From positions 62,001 to 126,000 of the forward strand of contig NZ_JACSQJ010000008.1 in the NCBI RefSeq assembly GCF_014836665.1: a DNA stretch of 64,000 nucleotides. Reading direction: 5' to 3'. The position numbers were made by a program, and so were the translations under genes. Source of the stretch: Luteimonas colneyensis. Lineage in GTDB: Bacteria > Pseudomonadota > Gammaproteobacteria > Xanthomonadales > Xanthomonadaceae. Below are positions 16,853-25,697 of the stretch, piece by piece. The notes under the pieces are model-generated. The model was not told the origin of the DNA, searched no databases, and saw nothing but the letters and a program-made list of their open reading frames with translations. How positions within the stretch are numbered: position 1 is the first letter of the stretch; every line of letters begins with the position of its first letter.

Positions 16853-17851
16853 TCAGTGCCAGGCGCGGTGGTAGGGGCCGAGCGTGGTCTGGTGGCCTTC
16901 GGCGTGCGCGGACAATTCGGACTGCCAGCGTTCCTGCAGCGTCCACGCGGCGGGATCGGCGCGAAGGCGGTCGATGGCCGCACGCCAGGTGCGGGTGACC
17001 GAGGCCACGTAAGCGGCGCCGCGCTGGCGGCCCTCGATCTTCAGCGCGGCGACGCCGGCCTGCGCCAGCCGCGGCAGCAGTTCGAGCGTGTTGAGGCTGG
17101 TCGGTTCCTCCAGCGCGTGGAAGATCTCGCCGCCGACGTCGAAGCGGCCCTTGCACACGGTCGGATAGCCGGCCGGCTCGGCGGGCTGGAAACGGTCGAT
17201 CAGCACGTTGTTGAGGCGCGCGGTGCGGCTGCCGTCGTCGAACTCGTCCCAGCGAACGAACTTCGCCGGTGAACACACGCCGTGGCGGTTGGGCGAGGCG
17301 CCGGTGACGTAGCTCGAGAGCTGGCAGCGACCCTCGACCATGATGCACAGGCTGCCGAAGGCGAAGACCTCGATCGCCACCGGCGCGCGCTCGCACAGGC
17401 GCTCCACCTGCTGGATCGAGAGCACCCGCGGCAGCACCGCGCGGCTGATGCCGAAGCGCTCGAAGGCGTATTGCAGCGCCGGCGCGGTGGTCGCCGAGCC
17501 CTGCACGGACAGGTGGCGCGGCAGCTGCGGATGCCTGCGCGCGGCGTAGTCGAGCACCGACATCTCGGCGGCGATGATCGCGTCGCAGCCGAGTCCCGCG
17601 GCGGTGTCGACCGCGGCCTCCCATTGCGCCACGCGCGCGCTGTCGGGATAGGTGTTGAGCGCGAGGTAGACCTTCACGCCCCTGGCGTGCGCGTAGCGGA
17701 TGCCGGCGGCCAATTCGTCGTTGCTGAAGTTGAGCCCCGGGAAGGCGCGGGCGTTGGTCTGGTCGCGCAGGCCGGCATAGACGGCGTTCGCGCCGGCGTC
17801 GACCGCCGCCTGCAGGGACGGCAGATTGCCGGCGGGACAGACCAGTTGCAT
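16853..17851 (-). CDS. ubiU: O2-independent ubiquinone hydroxylation protein UbiU
   Basis: A 332-residue U32-family protein, the partner of UbiV. The 4Fe-4S ligands Cys169, Cys176, Cys193 and Cys233 fall at the E. coli UbiU positions (169, 176, 193, 232), and the N-terminus MQLVCPAGNLPSLQAAVDAG is typical. ATG 17851 is chosen over the in-frame ATG at 17881 because homologues begin there. An FNR/FixK-like palindrome centred 65 bp upstream suggests induction at low oxygen. ubiV follows in the same direction and ubiD lies upstream, also on the minus strand. Confidence 0.94.
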   Translation of the reverse strand: MQLVCPAGNLPSLQAAVDAGANAVYAGLRDQTNARAFPGLNFSNDELAAGIRYAHARGVKVYLALNTYPDSARVAQWEAAVDTAAGLGCDAIIAAEMSVLDYAARRHPQLPRHLSVQGSATTAPALQYAFERFGISRAVLPRVLSIQQVERLCERAPVAIEVFAFGSLCIMVEGRCQLSSYVTGASPNRHGVCSPAKFVRWDEFDDGSRTARLNNVLIDRFQPAEPAGYPTVCKGRFDVGGEIFHALEEPTSLNTLELLPRLAQAGVAALKIEGRQRGAAYVASVTRTWRAAIDRLRADPAAWTLQERWQSELSAHAEGHQTTLGPYHRAWH

Positions 17852-17908
17852 GCGGGGGCTCCAGGGCGATGAATGCGGCATCGTCGCCGCCGCGTTGCGC
17901 CAGCGTCC

Positions 17909-17922
17909 TTGACCTGGATCAG
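17909..17922 (-). promoter_or_regulatory. FNR/FixK-like box before ubiU
   Basis: TTGACCTGGATCAG matches the FNR/ANR consensus TTGAT-N4-ATCAA at 8 of 10 informative positions. Its centre is 64.5 bp before the ubiU start, so a class II promoter (-41.5) would leave a leader of about 23 bases. It overlaps the last codons of ubiD. Confidence 0.6.
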
Positions 17923-19400
17923 GTCGACGCCGACTCGGCCATCACTCCGCTCCACAGCACGTCCACCCGCCGCTCGACGTCGCGGTCCGGCACGATCGGC
18001 CGGCTCCACTCGCGGCTGGTCTCGCCGGGCAGCTTGTTGGTGGCGTCGATGCCGAGCTTCGAGCCCACGCCCGCAACGGGGCTGGCGAAGTCCAGGTAGT
18101 CGATCGGCGTGTTCTCCACCAGCATGGTGTCGCGCGCCGGATCCACGCGCGTCGACATCGCCCACACCACCTGCGCCCAGTCGCGCACGTCGATGTCGTC
18201 GTCGGTGACGATCACGAACTTGGTATAGGTGAACTGCCGCAGGTAGGACCAGACCGCCATCATGATCCGGCGCGCATGCCCCGGGTATTGCTTGCGGATC
18301 GAGACCACGGCGATGCGGTAGGAGCAGGCCTCCGGCGGCAGGTGGAAGTCGACGATCTCCGGGAAGATCTTGCGCAGGATCGGCACGAAGATGTCGTTGA
18401 GCGCCATCGCCAGCACCGAGGGTTCGTCGAAGGGCGCGCGCCCCATGTAGCTGCCCTGGTAGATCGCGTCGCGACGCAGGCGCATGCGTTCGATGCGCAG
18501 CACGGGGAAGTGCGCGGCGGCGTTGTAGTAGCCGGTGTGGTCGCCGAAGGGGCCTTCGAGCGCGGTCTCGCCGGGATGGATCACGCCTTCGATCAGGATC
18601 TCGCTGCCGGCGGGCGCGTCCAGGCCGGTGCGCTCGCTGCGCCAGGTGCGCGTGCGATGGCCGCGCAGCAGGCCGGCGAATTTGTATTCCGACAGGGTGT
18701 CGGGCACCGGTGCCACCGCGGCCAGCGTGGTCGCGGGGTCGACGCCGATCGCCACCACCACCGGGAAGGGTTCGCCCGGGCGGTCGGCGCACCAGTCGGC
18801 GAAGTCGAGCGCGCCGCCGCGGTGCGGCAGCCAGCGCATGATCACGCGGTCGCGGCCGATCACCTGCATGCGGTAGATGCCGATGTTCTGCCGCGGCTTG
18901 CGCGTGCCGCGGGTGACCACCAGGCCGAGGGTGACGAGCCGGCCGGCGTCGCCGGGCCAGCAGTGCTGGATCGGCAGGCGCGCCAGGTCGATGTCGCCGC
19001 CTTCCAGCACCTCGTCGTTGAAGTCCGCCTCGCGCACCGCCTGCGGTGCGACCAGGGCCAGCTGCGCCAGCTCGGGCCAGGTCGAGAGCGCCTGCTTCAG
19101 GCTCGAGGGCCAGCGCGGCTCCTTGATCGCGGCCAGCAGCTCGCCCAGCTCGCGAAGCGAGGCCAGCGGGCGCCCGGCCAGGGCTGCCTCGATGCGTGCG
19201 CGGTGGCCGAACAGGTTGCCGAGCAGAGGGTGCTGCGCGCCGACCGCCTGCTCCATCAGCAGCGCCGGGCCGCCTTCGCGCAGGGCGCGCAGGCACAGCG
19301 CCGTGGATTCCAGCACCGGGTCGACGGGCGCGGCGACGCGCCGCAGCTGGCCGTCGCGCTCCAGCCGCGACAGGAAGGAGCGCAGGTCGTGGAAGGCCAA
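17919..19400 (-). CDS. ubiD: 4-hydroxy-3-polyprenylbenzoate decarboxylase UbiD
   Basis: UbiD removes the carboxylate of polyprenyl-4-hydroxybenzoate using prenylated FMN made by UbiX, whose gene is not in the window. The 493-residue protein has the expected [12 protein letters not shown] start, the [18 protein letters not shown] segment, and the cofactor/active-site region [25 protein letters not shown] with both acidic residues, plus [13 protein letters not shown] 19400 is chosen because GGGGAA lies 5 bases before it and homologues start at this point; ATG 19418 adds six residues but has no ribosome-binding site. An FNR-like box lies 68.5 bp upstream of the TTG. It sits between ubiU and the divergent ubiT fusion. 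Confidence 0.93.
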   Translation of the reverse strand: MAFHDLRSFLSRLERDGQLRRVAAPVDPVLESTALCLRALREGGPALLMEQAVGAQHPLLGNLFGHRARIEAALAGRPLASLRELGELLAAIKEPRWPSSLKQALSTWPELAQLALVAPQAVREADFNDEVLEGGDIDLARLPIQHCWPGDAGRLVTLGLVVTRGTRKPRQNIGIYRMQVIGRDRVIMRWLPHRGGALDFADWCADRPGEPFPVVVAIGVDPATTLAAVAPVPDTLSEYKFAGLLRGHRTRTWRSERTGLDAPAGSEILIEGVIHPGETALEGPFGDHTGYYNAAAHFPVLRIERMRLRRDAIYQGSYMGRAPFDEPSVLAMALNDIFVPILRKIFPEIVDFHLPPEACSYRIAVVSIRKQYPGHARRIMMAVWSYLRQFTYTKFVIVTDDDIDVRDWAQVVWAMSTRVDPARDTMLVENTPIDYLDFASPVAGVGSKLGIDATNKLPGETSREWSRPIVPDRDVERRVDVLWSGVMAESAST

Positions 19401-19461
19401 GCAGGTTCCCCGGGTCATGTGTGGAGGGCGACAGGGTCGCGCCCCGGGGCCGTGGCGCGCC

Positions 19462-19475
19462 CTGATCCCGGTCAA
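19462..19475 (-). promoter_or_regulatory. FNR/FixK-like box before ubiD
   Basis: On the minus strand the sequence is TTGACCGGGATCAG, 8 of 10 informative matches to TTGAT-N4-ATCAA. The centre is 68.5 bp from the TTG start chosen for ubiD, the same geometry as at ubiU. It is one of two boxes in the divergent ubiD / chorismate mutase-ubiT promoter region, 57 bp apart. Confidence 0.55.
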
Positions 19476-19518
19476 GCGCGTGCGTCGACCGGGGTGCGTT
19501 GCGCCGGGTTGCCCGCGG

Positions 19519-19532
19519 TTGATCCAGGTCAG
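19519..19532 (+). promoter_or_regulatory. FNR/FixK-like box before chorismate mutase-ubiT
   Basis: TTGATCCAGGTCAG matches the FNR-type consensus at 8 of 10 informative positions, with a perfect left half. The centre is 67.5 bp from the TTG start at 19593. The identical 14-mer occurs, on the other strand, before acnD (25435-25448). Confidence 0.55.
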
Positions 19533-19592
19533 CGACGCCGCGCCCGCGACGGTGGTCTGCTGGCGGCCTGGAACCGGGGAGGGCGCGACGGC

Positions 19593-20486
19593 TTGGACAT
19601 TGCGGCGGACGCTTCGCTGGCGCGCATGCGCCTGGCGATCGGCGGCATCGACCACGCGCTGGTGCTGCTGCTCGGCGCCCGCGCGCGCTTCGCCGTGCGC
19701 GCGGGGCGCTGCAAGGCCCGCGCCGGACGCCCGCTGGCCGATCCGGAGCGCGAAGTCCGCGTGCGCCGCCGCGTCGACGCGCTCGCCCACCGCATTGGCC
19801 TCCCGGCCTCGACCGCCGAAGCGCTGGTCACGCTGGCTATCGCCGATGCACGCCGCGCCCAAGGCCTCGATCGGGAACCGGCCATCGCCGCCGGTCCCAC
19901 AGCCGCAACCGTCCAGCCCATCGCCGCCGTCCCGCCCGTCGCCGCACACGCACCACCCACCGGAAGCCGCCACGCCATGCACAGCACGCCCCTTCCCCCA
20001 CAGGCCACCAACACCCTCCTGCGCCTGGTGCCCCCGCCGCGGCGCTGGGCGCCGCTGCTGCGTGCGCTGTCGCCGCGGCTGCAGCAGCGCCTGCTCGAGC
20101 GCGCCATGGCCGCGGTCCTGGCCGCGCCGGTGGCCGACGGCAGCCTCGCCTTCATGGAAGGCCGCCGCCTGGGTATCGACGTCACCGACCTCGACCTGCA
20201 CTGGGTGGTGGAGCTGCGCGACGGCCGCCTGCAGGCCGGCGACGCGGCGCCCGAGGCCAGCGTGCGCGGCACCGCGACCGACCTGCTGCTGCTCGCAAGC
20301 CGGCTCGAGGACGCCGACACGCTGTTCTTCCAGCGCCGCCTGGTGCTGACCGGCGACGTCGAGCTCGGCCTGACCGCGCGCAACACGCTCGATCGCCTGC
20401 CCTGGGAGTCGGTACCGCTGGCGCTGCGCATCGGCCTCAACCGGGGGGCACGCCTGGCGCGCGCCGCGCGCAGCGCACGGGCATGA
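19593..20486 (+). CDS. ubiT: Chorismate mutase (AroQ) domain fused to UbiT (SCP2 domain)
   Basis: A 297-residue protein with two domains in one unbroken frame. Residues 1-91 align without gaps to the E. coli PheA chorismate mutase domain at an offset of +2: Arg13, Arg30, Lys41, Asp50, Arg53, Glu54 and Gln90 are kept, and only Ser84 is replaced (Ala86). After a Pro/Ala-rich linker (about 92-138) comes an SCP2-type lipid-binding domain (about 140-297) like UbiT/YhbT, the accessory factor of O2-independent ubiquinone synthesis. TTG 19593 is chosen: GGGGAGGG precedes it, and it gives a complete first mutase helix. ATG 19626 would cut off the residues before Arg13, and ATG 19977 would make UbiT alone. 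It is divergent from ubiD and has its own FNR-like box. Confidence 0.85.
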   Translation: MDIAADASLARMRLAIGGIDHALVLLLGARARFAVRAGRCKARAGRPLADPEREVRVRRRVDALAHRIGLPASTAEALVTLAIADARRAQGLDREPAIAAGPTAATVQPIAAVPPVAAHAPPTGSRHAMHSTPLPPQATNTLLRLVPPPRRWAPLLRALSPRLQQRLLERAMAAVLAAPVADGSLAFMEGRRLGIDVTDLDLHWVVELRDGRLQAGDAAPEASVRGTATDLLLLASRLEDADTLFFQRRLVLTGDVELGLTARNTLDRLPWESVPLALRIGLNRGARLARAARSARA

Positions 20487-20516
20487 AAAAACCCGGCAGC
20501 CACAGGGCTGCCGGGT
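20485..20516 (-). terminator. Rho-independent terminator after phasin gene
   Basis: An 11-bp perfect stem (20491-20501 with 20506-20516, loop ACAG) is followed on the minus strand by six U residues (20485-20490). It serves the phasin gene and lies directly against the stop codon of the convergent ubiT fusion, for which the stem may also act. Confidence 0.88.
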
Positions 20517-20595
20517 CTGGGAGGTGGCGCCGCGCGGGGAGAGGATCGCTTGGCGCCGGGTTCCGCTGCCGGAACCCCTTGGGGAGAGACGGTGC

Positions 20596-20997
20596 TTACT
20601 TGCGGGGCTTGCCGGCGGTCGCGCGGGTGGCGGTCTGCACGGCTTCCTCGGCCTTGGCCTGGGCGGCCTCGACCTGGCCCTTGGCGATGCGGGCGATGGC
20701 TTCGCCGGTGGCCACGGTCTGGCCGAAGGCTTCCTGGCCGGCGCTGACCGAGCGCTCGATGCTCTCGCGGGCGGTCTGCACGCCCTTCGGCCACACGGCC
20801 TTCAGGCCATCGATGTCGCGGACCTCGGCCAGCTCGCCCCAGAAGGCGAACGCGGCGTTGGTGTTCTGCTCGATGGTCGACAGCTGCAGGCCGAAGGCCT
20901 TCTCGGCACTCGACAGGGCCAGGCGGTTGACCTGGGCGGCGGTGTCGGCGAACTGGCGCGCGGTGGTCGCGAACTGCTCGTTGATGTTCTGGTACAT
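20596..20997 (-). CDS. Phasin family protein
   Basis: A 133-residue, almost wholly helical protein with the phasin_2 pattern: [22 protein letters not shown], the central [27 protein letters not shown] stretch, and an Ala/Lys-rich C-terminus ([21 protein letters not shown]). Phasins coat polyhydroxyalkanoate granules, but xanthomonads often carry them without PHA synthesis genes, and no phaC is in this window. A GGAG site precedes the ATG. The gene stands alone with its own terminator. A general stress or membrane-associated role is possible. Confidence 0.85.
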   Translation of the reverse strand: MYQNINEQFATTARQFADTAAQVNRLALSSAEKAFGLQLSTIEQNTNAAFAFWGELAEVRDIDGLKAVWPKGVQTARESIERSVSAGQEAFGQTVATGEAIARIAKGQVEAAQAKAEEAVQTATRATAGKPRK

Positions 20998-21130
20998 GGC
21001 GGGCTCCTGCTGATGTCCGGCAGGGATTGCCGGTTTGTGCGGTGCAGCATAACCCGGCGCATGTTGCGGTGCAACAACCGCTCGTCGGTTCGTTCAGCCC
21101 GCGCTGGCCTGCGCGTATCTGCGGGAGCGC

Positions 21131-21502
21131 CTACGCGGACGGGCCGCGGTAGCGGCAGCCCGAGGTGCAGGTCTCGTGCACCACGACCTCGGACAGCTGC
21201 GGCAGCGCCGGCCGCAGCCGCTCCCAGATCCATGCGGCCAGCCGCTCGCTGGTCGGGTTCTCCAGCCCCGGGATGTCGTTGAGGTAATGGTGGTCGAGCT
21301 GCTCGTACAGCGGCCTGAACGCGGCCTTGATGTCGGCGAAGTCCATCACCCAGCCGGTGTCGGCCCCGGGTTCGCCGGAGACGTGCAGCTCGATGCGGAA
21401 GGAATGGCCGTGCAGGCGCGAGCATTTGTGGCCTTCCGGCACGTTCGGCAGGCGGTGCGCGGACTCGATGGTGAAGACCTTGAAGATGTCCATGGCGCTC
21501 AC
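21131..21502 (-). CDS. queD: 6-carboxy-5,6,7,8-tetrahydropterin synthase
   Basis: QueD converts dihydroneopterin triphosphate to 6-carboxytetrahydropterin in queuosine (tRNA) synthesis. The 123-residue protein has the catalytic Cys in EGHKC, zinc histidines in HRLP and LHGHSF, the segment [18 protein letters not shown] and [15 protein letters not shown]. The GTG at 21502 overlaps the prpF stop (GTGA), which would couple the genes; ATG 21493 ([13 protein letters not shown]) is an equally likely start. Being third in an acnD-prpF operon is unusual for a queuosine gene. Confidence 0.93.
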   Translation of the reverse strand: MSAMDIFKVFTIESAHRLPNVPEGHKCSRLHGHSFRIELHVSGEPGADTGWVMDFADIKAAFRPLYEQLDHHYLNDIPGLENPTSERLAAWIWERLRPALPQLSEVVVHETCTSGCRYRGPSA

Positions 21503-22719
21503 TCCCCGATGTCGGCAGGCACGCGGACCGCGCCTTCCATCAGTACGCGCGCGCTGCGGCTCATGATCGCCTTGGTGGCGGTCCAGCGGCCGTCGACTTC
21601 GGCCGCCTCCGCGCCCACGCGCAGCGTGCCCGAGGGATGGCCGAAGCGCACGGCATCCCGCGTCCCGCCGCCCGCGGCCAGGTTCACCAGCGTGCCCGGG
21701 ATCGCCGCGGCGGTGCCGATGGCCACCGCGCAGGTGCCCATCATGGCGTGGTGCAGCTTGCCCATCGACAGCGCGCGCACGTTGAGGTCGATGTCGCCGG
21801 CGGCGATGGCCTTGCCGCTGGAGGCGACGTAGTCCTTCGGCGGGGCCACGAAGGCGACCTTGGGCGTGTGCTGGCGGCTGGCGGCTTCTTCCGGGGCCTG
21901 GATCAGGCCCATGCGCAGCGCGCCGGCCACGCGGATCGCCTCAAGCGTGGCGAGCGCCGCCCTGTCCTCGTTGATCGCCGGCTGCAGCTCGGTGCCGTCG
22001 TAGCCGATGTCGGACGCGTTGACGAACACGGTCGGGATGCCGGCCGCGATCATCGTTGCCGGCAGCGTGCCGAGGCCCGGCACTTCCAGCCCGTCGACCA
22101 GGTTCCCGGTGGGGAACATCGCGCCGCCGTCGCCATCGTCGTCGGACGGGTCCATGAACTCGAGCACGATCTCGGCGGCGGGGAAGGTCACGCCGTCGAG
22201 TTCGAAGTCGCCGGTTTCCTGCACCTCGCCGTTGGTCACCGGCACGTGCACCACGATGGTCTTGCCGATGTTGGCCTGCCAGACGCGCACCGCGAACGAG
22301 CCGCTCTCCGGCAGCCGCGCGGGGTCGATGAAGCCGCTGGCGATCGCGAACGGCCCGACCGCGGTGCTGAGGTTGCCGCAGTTGCCCGACCAGTCGACGA
22401 AGGCGCTGTCGATCGACACCTGGCCGTAGAGGTAGTCGACGTCGTGGTCCGGCCGCGTGGACTTCGAAATGATCACGCACTTGCTGGTCGACGACGTCGC
22501 GCCGCCCATGCCGTCGGTGTGCTTGCCGTAGGGATCGGGCGAGCCGATGACGCGCATCAGCAGCGCGTCGCGCGCCGGGCCGGGCGCGCGCGCGGCTTCG
22601 GGCAGGTCTTCGAGGCGGAAGAACACGCCCTTGGAGGTGCCGCCGCGCATGTAGGTGGCGGGAATGCGCAGCTGGGGAGCCGGGAGCTGCACTGCGTGGA
22701 GCGTGGTGGATTGCGTCAT
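21499..22719 (-). CDS. prpF: 2-methylaconitate cis-trans isomerase PrpF
   Basis: PrpF isomerises the trans-2-methylaconitate made by AcnD to the cis form in the methylcitrate cycle for propionyl-CoA. The 406-residue protein has the diaminopimelate-epimerase-like fold motifs: [32 protein letters not shown], the WSGNCGNLS segment and [24 protein letters not shown] near the C-terminus. It lies 9 bases after acnD and overlaps queD. The rest of the cycle (prpB, prpC, prpR) is not within the window. Confidence 0.95.
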   Translation of the reverse strand: MTQSTTLHAVQLPAPQLRIPATYMRGGTSKGVFFRLEDLPEAARAPGPARDALLMRVIGSPDPYGKHTDGMGGATSSTSKCVIISKSTRPDHDVDYLYGQVSIDSAFVDWSGNCGNLSTAVGPFAIASGFIDPARLPESGSFAVRVWQANIGKTIVVHVPVTNGEVQETGDFELDGVTFPAAEIVLEFMDPSDDDGDGGAMFPTGNLVDGLEVPGLGTLPATMIAAGIPTVFVNASDIGYDGTELQPAINEDRAALATLEAIRVAGALRMGLIQAPEEAASRQHTPKVAFVAPPKDYVASSGKAIAAGDIDLNVRALSMGKLHHAMMGTCAVAIGTAAAIPGTLVNLAAGGGTRDAVRFGHPSGTLRVGAEAAEVDGRWTATKAIMSRSARVLMEGAVRVPADIGE

Positions 22720-22728
22720 GGCTTCTGC

Positions 22729-25383
22729 TCAGGCTGTGGCGCGCGATGCGTCGCCGTCGTTGGCGTTCCGGGCCAGGAAATCCTGCGCAAACCGCTGCAG
22801 CACGCCGCCGGCCTCGTAGACCTGCACGTCCTCGTCCGAATCCAGGCGGCAGGTCACCGGGACCTCGACGCTGGAGCCGTCGCGGCGGGTGATCGACAGC
22901 GTCAGGGTCGCGCCGGGCGCGGGCGTGCCGACCACGTCGAAGGCTTCGCTGCCGTCGATGCCGAGCGTCACCCGCGTGGTGCCCGGCTGGAACTCCAGCG
23001 GCAGCACGCCCATGCCGACCAGGTTGGTGCGATGGATGCGCTCGAAACCTTCGGCCACGATCGCTTCCACGCCCGCCAGGCGCACGCCCTTGGCCGCCCA
23101 GTCGCGGCTCGAGCCCTGGCCGTAGTCGGCGCCGGCGATGATCACCAGCGGCTGCTTGCGCTCCATGTAAGTCTCGATGGCTTCCCACATGCGCGTGACC
23201 TGGCCTTCCGGCTCGATGCGCGCGAGCGAGCCCTGGCGCACGCTGCCGTCGGCGTTGCGCACCATCTCATTGAGCAGCTTCGGGTTGGCGAAGGTCGCGC
23301 GCTGTGCGGTCAGATGGTCGCCGCGATGGGTGGCATAGGAATTGAAGTCCTCCTCCGGTACGCCCATCTTCGCCAGATATTCGCCGGCGGCGCTCGAGGC
23401 CATGATCGCGTTCGACGGCGAGAGGTGGTCGGTGGTGATGTTGTCGCCCAGCACCGCCAGCGGGCGCATGCCGGTCAACGTGCGTTCGCCGGCCAGCGCG
23501 CCCTCCCAGTAGGGCGGGCGGCGGATGTAGGTCGACATCGGGCGCCAGTCGTACAGCGGGCTGACCTGCTCGCCGGTGTCCAGGTGCAGGCGGAACATCG
23601 GTTCGTACACCTTGCGGAACTGCTCCGGCTTGACGCTGGCCTTGACCACCGCGTCGATCTCCTCGTCGCTGGGCCAGATATCCTTGAGCGTGACCGGATG
23701 GCCGTCGGCGTCATGGCCCAGCACGTCCTTCTCGATGTCGAAGCGCACCGTGCCGGCGATGGCATAGGCGATCACCAGCGGTGGCGAGGCCAGGAAGGCC
23801 TGCTTCGCATAGGGGTGGATGCGGCCGTCGAAGTTGCGGTTGCCCGACAGCACGGCCACCGCGTACAGGTCGCGGTCGATGACCTCCTGCTGGATCGCAG
23901 GGTCGAGCGCGCCCGACATGCCGTTGCAGGTGGTGCAGGCGAAGCCGACGATGCCGAAGCCGAGTTGCTCCAGTTCGGGCAGCAGCTTCGCCTCTTCCAG
24001 GTACAGCTGCACCGCGCGCGAGCCCGGTGCCAGCGAGGTCTTGACCCAGGGCTTGCGCGTCAGGCCGCGCGCATTGGCGTTGCGCGCAAGGAGCGCGGCT
24101 GCGATCACGTTGCGCGGATTCGAGGTGTTGGTGCAGCTGGTGATCGCGGCGATGATCACCGCGCCGTCGGGCAGCAGGCCCTCGGCCTCCTGCGCGCGCG
24201 CGGCGGCCAGGTCGCCGGCGATGCCGCGTTCCTCGAGCGCGCTGGTCGGCAAGCGGCGATGCGGGTTGGACGGCCCGGCCATGTTGCGCACCACGCTGGA
24301 CAGGTCGAAGTGCAGCGTGCGCTCGTACTGCGCGTCGACCAGGTCGGTGGCCCACAGGCCCGCGGCCTTGGCATAGGTCTCCACCAGCGCCACCTGCTCG
24401 TCGGTGCGGCCGGTGAGGCGCAGGTAGTCGAGCGTGTTGTCGTCGATGAAGAACATCGCCGCGGTGGCGCCGTATTCCGGCGCCATGTTGGAAATCGTGG
24501 CGCGGTCGCCGATGGTCAGCGCGGAGGCGCCTTCGCCGCGGAACTCGAGGTAGGCACCGACCACCTTCTGCTGGCGCAGGAACTCGGTCAGCGCCAGCAC
24601 CACGTCGGTGGCGGTGATGCCGGGCTGCGGGCGGCCGGCCAGCTCCACCGCCACCATCTCCGGCGTGCGCATCCACGAGGCGCGGCCGAGCATCACGTTC
24701 TCGGCCTCCAACCCGCCGACGCCGATCGCGATCACGCCCAGCGCGTCCACGTGCGGGGTATGGCTGTCGGTGCCGACGCAGGTATCCGGAAACGCCACGC
24801 CGTCCTGCACGTACACCACCGGCGACATCTTCTCCAGGTTGATCTGATGCATGATCCCGTTGCCGGGCGGGATCACGTCGACGTTGCGGAAAGCCTGCTT
24901 CGTCCAGTCGATGAAGTGGAAGCGGTCGGCGTTGCGCCGGTCCTCGATCTCGCGGTTGCGGGTGAAGGCATCGGGATCGAAGCCGCCGCATTCCACCGCC
25001 AGCGAATGGTCGACGATCAGCTGCACCGGCACCACCGGGTTCACCTGCGCCGGGTCGCCACCGGCATCGGCGATCGCATCGCGCAGCCCGGCCAGGTCGA
25101 CCAGCGCGGTCTGCCCGAGGATGTCGTGGCAGACCACGCGCGCGGGGAACCAGGGAAAGTCGAGGTCGCGGCGGCGCTCGATCAGCTGCAGAAGGTAGTC
25201 GTCGACGCGGGCCGGGTCGGCGCGGCGGACGATGTTTTCCGCGTGCACGCGCGCCGTGTAGGGCAGGCCCGCCCAGGCGCCCGGGCGCAGGACTTCCACT
25301 GGCTCGCGGGCGTCGAACCAGTCGAGCGTGGTTCCGGGAAGCGGCTTGCGGTGCGTGCTCAAGGGGAGCGTGCTGTTGGTCAT
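22729..25383 (-). CDS. acnD: Fe/S-dependent 2-methylcitrate dehydratase AcnD
   Basis: An 884-residue aconitase-family enzyme. The 4Fe-4S ligands are present in TSCTNTSNPRN and in the FACTTCNG segment, with GTDSHTPHVDALGVIAIGVGG and the C-terminal swivel-domain motif GADYGQGSSRDWAAKG. Pairing with prpF identifies AcnD, which yields trans-2-methylaconitate, rather than AcnA. The length (about 870-900) fits. An FNR-like palindrome lies 58.5 bp before the ATG. The start is ATG 25383; the first 20 residues vary among homologues. Confidence 0.94.
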   Translation of the reverse strand: MTNSTLPLSTHRKPLPGTTLDWFDAREPVEVLRPGAWAGLPYTARVHAENIVRRADPARVDDYLLQLIERRRDLDFPWFPARVVCHDILGQTALVDLAGLRDAIADAGGDPAQVNPVVPVQLIVDHSLAVECGGFDPDAFTRNREIEDRRNADRFHFIDWTKQAFRNVDVIPPGNGIMHQINLEKMSPVVYVQDGVAFPDTCVGTDSHTPHVDALGVIAIGVGGLEAENVMLGRASWMRTPEMVAVELAGRPQPGITATDVVLALTEFLRQQKVVGAYLEFRGEGASALTIGDRATISNMAPEYGATAAMFFIDDNTLDYLRLTGRTDEQVALVETYAKAAGLWATDLVDAQYERTLHFDLSSVVRNMAGPSNPHRRLPTSALEERGIAGDLAAARAQEAEGLLPDGAVIIAAITSCTNTSNPRNVIAAALLARNANARGLTRKPWVKTSLAPGSRAVQLYLEEAKLLPELEQLGFGIVGFACTTCNGMSGALDPAIQQEVIDRDLYAVAVLSGNRNFDGRIHPYAKQAFLASPPLVIAYAIAGTVRFDIEKDVLGHDADGHPVTLKDIWPSDEEIDAVVKASVKPEQFRKVYEPMFRLHLDTGEQVSPLYDWRPMSTYIRRPPYWEGALAGERTLTGMRPLAVLGDNITTDHLSPSNAIMASSAAGEYLAKMGVPEEDFNSYATHRGDHLTAQRATFANPKLLNEMVRNADGSVRQGSLARIEPEGQVTRMWEAIETYMERKQPLVIIAGADYGQGSSRDWAAKGVRLAGVEAIVAEGFERIHRTNLVGMGVLPLEFQPGTTRVTLGIDGSEAFDVVGTPAPGATLTLSITRRDGSSVEVPVTCRLDSDEDVQVYEAGGVLQRFAQDFLARNANDGDASRATA

Positions 25384-25434
25384 GGGGATGCGGACGCTGG
25401 CGTGGGTGGCGCCATTGTATCGCCGCGGGCCGGC

Positions 25435-25448
25435 CTGACCTGGATCAA
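25435..25448 (-). promoter_or_regulatory. FNR/FixK-like box before acnD
   Basis: The minus-strand sequence is TTGATCCAGGTCAG, the same 14-mer as the box before the ubiT fusion (19519-19532) and 8 of 10 matches to the FNR consensus. Its centre is 58.5 bp upstream of acnD. It also lies about 76 bp before the divergent small membrane protein gene. Confidence 0.5.
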
Positions 25449-25517
25449 CACCCGCACGGCGCGGATCGGCGAGTCTGGAGGCGCGGGCCGCCCCGGCCCG
25501 GTGTGAAGGAGATCACC

Positions 25518-25697
25518 GTGGCGGAAGTCAGCTGGTTGCTGTTGGCGGTCGTGCTGCTGCTGCCATCCCTGGTGGTGGGCATCCTGCGTTTCGGGCTGCG
25601 GCGACCGGCGTCGGCCGTGAACGGCTGGGGCGGGGTGCTCTTCGCCCTGATGACCTTCGCCGCGGCGCTGTTGATCATTCTCGAGAAGGTGTCCTGA
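25518..25697 (+). CDS. Small two-helix membrane protein, function unknown
   Basis: The 59-residue product consists of two hydrophobic segments (about 4-22 and 37-55) joined by a basic loop (LRFGLRRPAS) and ends LEKVS. GTG 25518 is chosen because AAGGAG lies 6 bases before it; the GTG at 25503 overlaps that site. The 3' end overlaps the convergent glycosyltransferase gene by 23 bases. I do not recognise the family. It diverges from acnD across the FNR-like box. Confidence 0.65.
   Translation: MAEVSWLLLAVVLLLPSLVVGILRFGLRRPASAVNGWGGVLFALMTFAAALLIILEKVS

Noticed and set aside
19977..20486. UbiT as a separate 169-residue protein from ATG 19977
   Set aside because: No ribosome-binding site precedes this ATG and the upstream mutase domain is in the same uninterrupted frame, so a fusion is the simpler reading.
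22729..25383. acnD as the citric-acid-cycle aconitase AcnA
   Set aside because: The direct downstream prpF gene defines the AcnD/PrpF pair of the methylcitrate cycle.
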